From Sporisorium sorghi (Eukaryota > Basidiomycota > Ustilaginomycetes > Ustilaginales > Ustilaginaceae): DNA of 64,000 nucleotides. The notes below the pieces were generated by a model, which was not told the origin of the DNA, did no database searches, and was given only the letters and a program-made list of their open reading frames with translations. Positions 62,002-64,000 of the stretch are shown piece after piece. The translations under genes and the position numbers were made by a program. The number at the start of each line of letters is the position of its first letter. Position 1 is the stretch's first letter. Location of the stretch: contig JALCCG010000005.1 of the NCBI GenBank assembly GCA_023212695.1, positions 185,558 through 249,557 on the forward strand, in the 5' to 3' direction.

Positions 62002-63684
62002 CTACCCCACCAACCCAGTCACCCTCAGATTCTCCCTCAAAATCGAGTCCTTGACACTCATCAAGATCGCCCTGATCTGCACCGTGCTCGTCGCCACCGT
62101 CGTATGCACATACAGCCTCCTCCTTGCTCCATCCCCCAACTCATCCTCGGCCCTCCTCAAGCAATCCCTAAACTTGGCCCTGAACCACCTCCAGACCGCC
62201 TCGAAATCGTTGTCCCCGCCATACTCCGGCCAGAACCTGTGCAGCTTCACGCCCTGCCTCAGCTTCTTCTCCAGGAGATCGATCTTGTTCAAGAACAGTA
62301 TCACGCTCGCACCCCTGAGCAGGGGGTTGGCCACGACCTGGCTGAACAGGCTGAACGTATCCGCGAGCCTGTTTGTCGCGGGGTCCTCGACGAGGGGCTG
62401 GTCGAACGCCGAGAGCGGGGCCATGAAGATGACGGACTCGGCGTCGTCGAAGAACGACGCCCAGGCTGCGCGTTGGCTGCGGCTGCCGCCGACGTCGTAG
62501 ATGCGATACACGAGGGAGCGGTCGACGCGGAAGGTGTCTTCGGTTATGCCTAGGGTGCGGACGCGAGAGTGCATGATGTCGTCGTCTGTCGGGTGGAAGG
62601 CGGGAGATGTGATGCGAGGGTAAGCGTCGAGGAAGTAAGTCGTGGCGGCGTCGCACTGGCCGTCGAGGAAGAGGCCGCGGCGGCGGAGGGTGCGGCATTG
62701 GGGGTTGTCGTTCCACAGCGCGAGGATGGCGGGCTGGATGCGGCGCAGCAGGTGGAGCGCTTCGTCGTTGTCGTCTGGGATGGCGGGGGAGGTGGCGATG
62801 TCGCTGGGTAGGTTGGTTGCGAGCCCGGATGGTGTGCTGGTGGAGGAGGAGGCGAGGGAGAGCGACCGACGTGCGTACGTGAACAGCCGCTCCTGCCAGC
62901 CCGGTCGTAGGAGCAGAGGGCTTCGGTCGCTGCTGCCGCTGGGTCTTGCCGCAGCTTCCTTACCGCTAGTCGTAGTCACGGTGTCGCTTCCGGATAAAAC
63001 GACTTCCTCGCCAAACGCCCCGAGCTCGCTGCGCAGCGCTCTCTCCAGACGCACCACTTCGGGCAGGTACTTGCTCCAGCCCCCAACCCCGCTGGCGTCT
63101 GCGTCGACACTGTGCCCGTCCAGCTCCAAAGCCTTTCGCTCGCGTCCTTCCCCTCCCTTCTCTTTCTTCACAGTCGAATCTTCCGCCTCCACCGCTGCTT
63201 CCTCTCCCCCAACTGACTTCCTCCCCGCCCTCCTCTGCTCCCCATACACCGCCATAGTCTCCAACACAACCCTCACACTAGCCACCAAATTCAGCACAAC
63301 AATCCTTCCCCACCCCCTCCTCTCCCTCTCGTGCGCCTGCGGGTCATACAGCAATCGCATCTGCTTGAGCACCGTCGTCTTGCCCGCGCCCGCCTGACCC
63401 AGCAGAACCATCTTGTACACCCTTCCCTTCTTGGACCCTGCTACGGAGGAGGAGGAGGAGGGGATGGGTGGGATGCCGCAGCGCACGGCGTCGTCAGCGT
63501 GCTGTTTGAGCAGGCGGTCGATGTCGTCTGAGCGCTGCTTGGCGTGTTTTTCGGCGAGCAGGCGGGCGTGTTTCTCCGAGGCGGTTTCGTTGGGCGGTGG
63601 CTGGAGGGCGAGCGTTAGGGGGTCGCTGGAGGGGAGGACGGGCTTGCGCCGCCGTGGCGAGGGGGCGGATATGGATGGCGACAT
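62002..63684 (-). CDS. gpa4: divergent heterotrimeric G-alpha subunit, Gpa4-like
   Basis: A 560-aa G-alpha from the first ATG (63684), much longer than the usual ~355 because of N-terminal and helical-domain inserts. Motifs in order: P-loop GQAGAGKTT (residues 96-104, normally GAGESGKST); switch I RVRTLGIT with the Arg and Mg-binding Thr kept; switch II DVGGSRSQ, where the catalytic Gln is Ser401; G4 NKID; and G5 region TTVAT (normally TCAT). The C-terminus ends LRVTGLVG, so the Cys used for pertussis-toxin ADP-ribosylation is Thr. The N-terminus MSPSIS lacks the Met-Gly myristoylation signal, and no nearby Cys suits palmitoylation. Smut fungi carry four G-alpha genes and Gpa4 is the divergent, smut-type one. 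I assign gpa4 on divergence and length, not on synteny. Upstream sequence is cut short by poly-C. Confidence 0.8.
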   Translation of the reverse strand: MSPSISAPSPRRRKPVLPSSDPLTLALQPPPNETASEKHARLLAEKHAKQRSDDIDRLLKQHADDAVRCGIPPIPSSSSSVAGSKKGRVYKMVLLGQAGAGKTTVLKQMRLLYDPQAHERERRGWGRIVVLNLVASVRVVLETMAVYGEQRRAGRKSVGGEEAAVEAEDSTVKKEKGGEGRERKALELDGHSVDADASGVGGWSKYLPEVVRLERALRSELGAFGEEVVLSGSDTVTTTSGKEAAARPSGSSDRSPLLLRPGWQERLFTYARRSLSLASSSTSTPSGLATNLPSDIATSPAIPDDNDEALHLLRRIQPAILALWNDNPQCRTLRRRGLFLDGQCDAATTYFLDAYPRITSPAFHPTDDDIMHSRVRTLGITEDTFRVDRSLVYRIYDVGGSRSQRAAWASFFDDAESVIFMAPLSAFDQPLVEDPATNRLADTFSLFSQVVANPLLRGASVILFLNKIDLLEKKLRQGVKLHRFWPEYGGDNDFEAVWRWFRAKFRDCLRRAEDELGDGARRRLYVHTTVATSTVQIRAILMSVKDSILRENLRVTGLVG

Positions 63685-63840
63685 TTGCGAAGGTGGAGCT
63701 CTTTCGGGTGGTGGCGATGCGAGCAAGTGCACGGTTTAGCGTGGCGGAGTGTATGCTGCCGATCAGCGTCTTTGCGATATGAACGCTAGTCGCAGCTCGT
63801 ATACAGAGGGAGAACGAGACGACCTTTCAGATCCTCCCGG

Positions 63841-63846
63841 CTTATA
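63841..63846 (-). promoter_or_regulatory. TATA-like box of the G-alpha gene
   Basis: TATAAG on the minus strand, 157 bp upstream of the ATG at 63684 and directly adjacent to the poly-C run. Confidence 0.4.
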
Positions 63847-63866
63847 TGCTCTCAACCCTCGCTCTT

Positions 63867-63867
<1 letters not shown>

Positions 63868-63906
<39 letters not shown>

Positions 63907-64000
63907 ACCACCACCCCCCCCCCCCCCCCCCCCCCCCCCTCGGGGGTTTCTCCCCCCCCCCGGCCGCCACAGAACAAAGACCCCCAACCCCACTTCCTTT
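63868..64000. other. poly-C run and low-quality window end
   Basis: From 63868 to about 63960 the sequence is almost pure C with a CACCACCA break and a short CTCGGGGG patch. The rest is C-rich. It resembles failing read ends at a contig boundary rather than a biological repeat. No gene is callable. Confidence 0.6.

Noticed and set aside
1..64000. transposon or retroelement remnants
   Set aside because: No reverse transcriptase, transposase, integrase or paired long terminal repeats were seen; the repeats are micro- or minisatellites.

Overview
The window is nuclear DNA from a basidiomycete fungus, most likely a smut (Ustilaginales: Ustilago, Sporisorium or a relative). The signs are long, mostly intronless, GC-rich genes with Ser/Ala/Gly-rich disordered stretches, spliceosomal introns with GTAAGT/GTGAGT donors in the few interrupted genes, an intron-containing tRNA-Tyr, and a divergent heterotrimeric G-alpha resembling the smut-type Gpa4 subunit. 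The species cannot be named from sequence alone. I saw no transposon, provirus, CRISPR array or rRNA gene.

Layout, left to right. 1-5.9 kb: the 5' part of an unidentified acidic protein (minus), a Ctr-family copper transporter (minus, one intron) and a coiled-coil protein of unknown function (minus). 5.9-13.5 kb: a ZW10/Dsl1-family vesicle-tether subunit and a membrane-anchored GH5 exo-beta-1,3-glucanase (both plus). 13.5-23.6 kb: an array of 60-61 bp repeats lying ahead of a condensation-fold acyltransferase (plus), then a REG1-type PP1 regulator (minus) and a small protein with a SUMO-interaction-like motif (minus). 24-32.6 kb: the diflavin reductase TAH18 (minus), an Sds3/Dep1 subunit of the Rpd3L deacetylase (minus) and an alcohol-acetyltransferase-like enzyme (plus). 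32.9-41.5 kb: dynamin-like DNM1 (minus), ATP synthase alpha ATP1 (minus, four-exon-like layout reduced to three coding exons) and mitochondrial ribosomal protein bL21m (plus); a 10-N gap with duplicated flanks lies just upstream of bL21m. 41.7-52 kb: a large vezatin/Inp2-like protein (minus), tRNA-Tyr (minus) and a DUF3405 type II membrane protein (plus). 53.5-63.7 kb: a 2067-residue protein with three START-like modules (plus), a serine palmitoyltransferase small-subunit-like protein (minus) and a Gpa4-like G-alpha (minus). The last 150 bases are poly-C and look like poor-quality contig-end sequence.

The genes do not form a cluster; this is ordinary housekeeping chromosome. Some neighbours are nonetheless functionally related: DNM1, ATP1 and MRPL49 are all mitochondrial and adjacent, and ATP1/MRPL49 are divergent. 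The triple-START protein and the SPT small subunit are convergent, with 3' ends 183 bp apart, and both point to lipid or sphingolipid biology. Several genes carry unusual features: a G-alpha lacking the catalytic Gln, a ladder of acidic-Trp motifs in the Dsl1-like protein, and three START modules in one tail-anchored chain.

Start codons were chosen at ATG. For several genes the open frame extends upstream without any ATG, and those extensions were not included. Intergenic stretches were checked by eye only.
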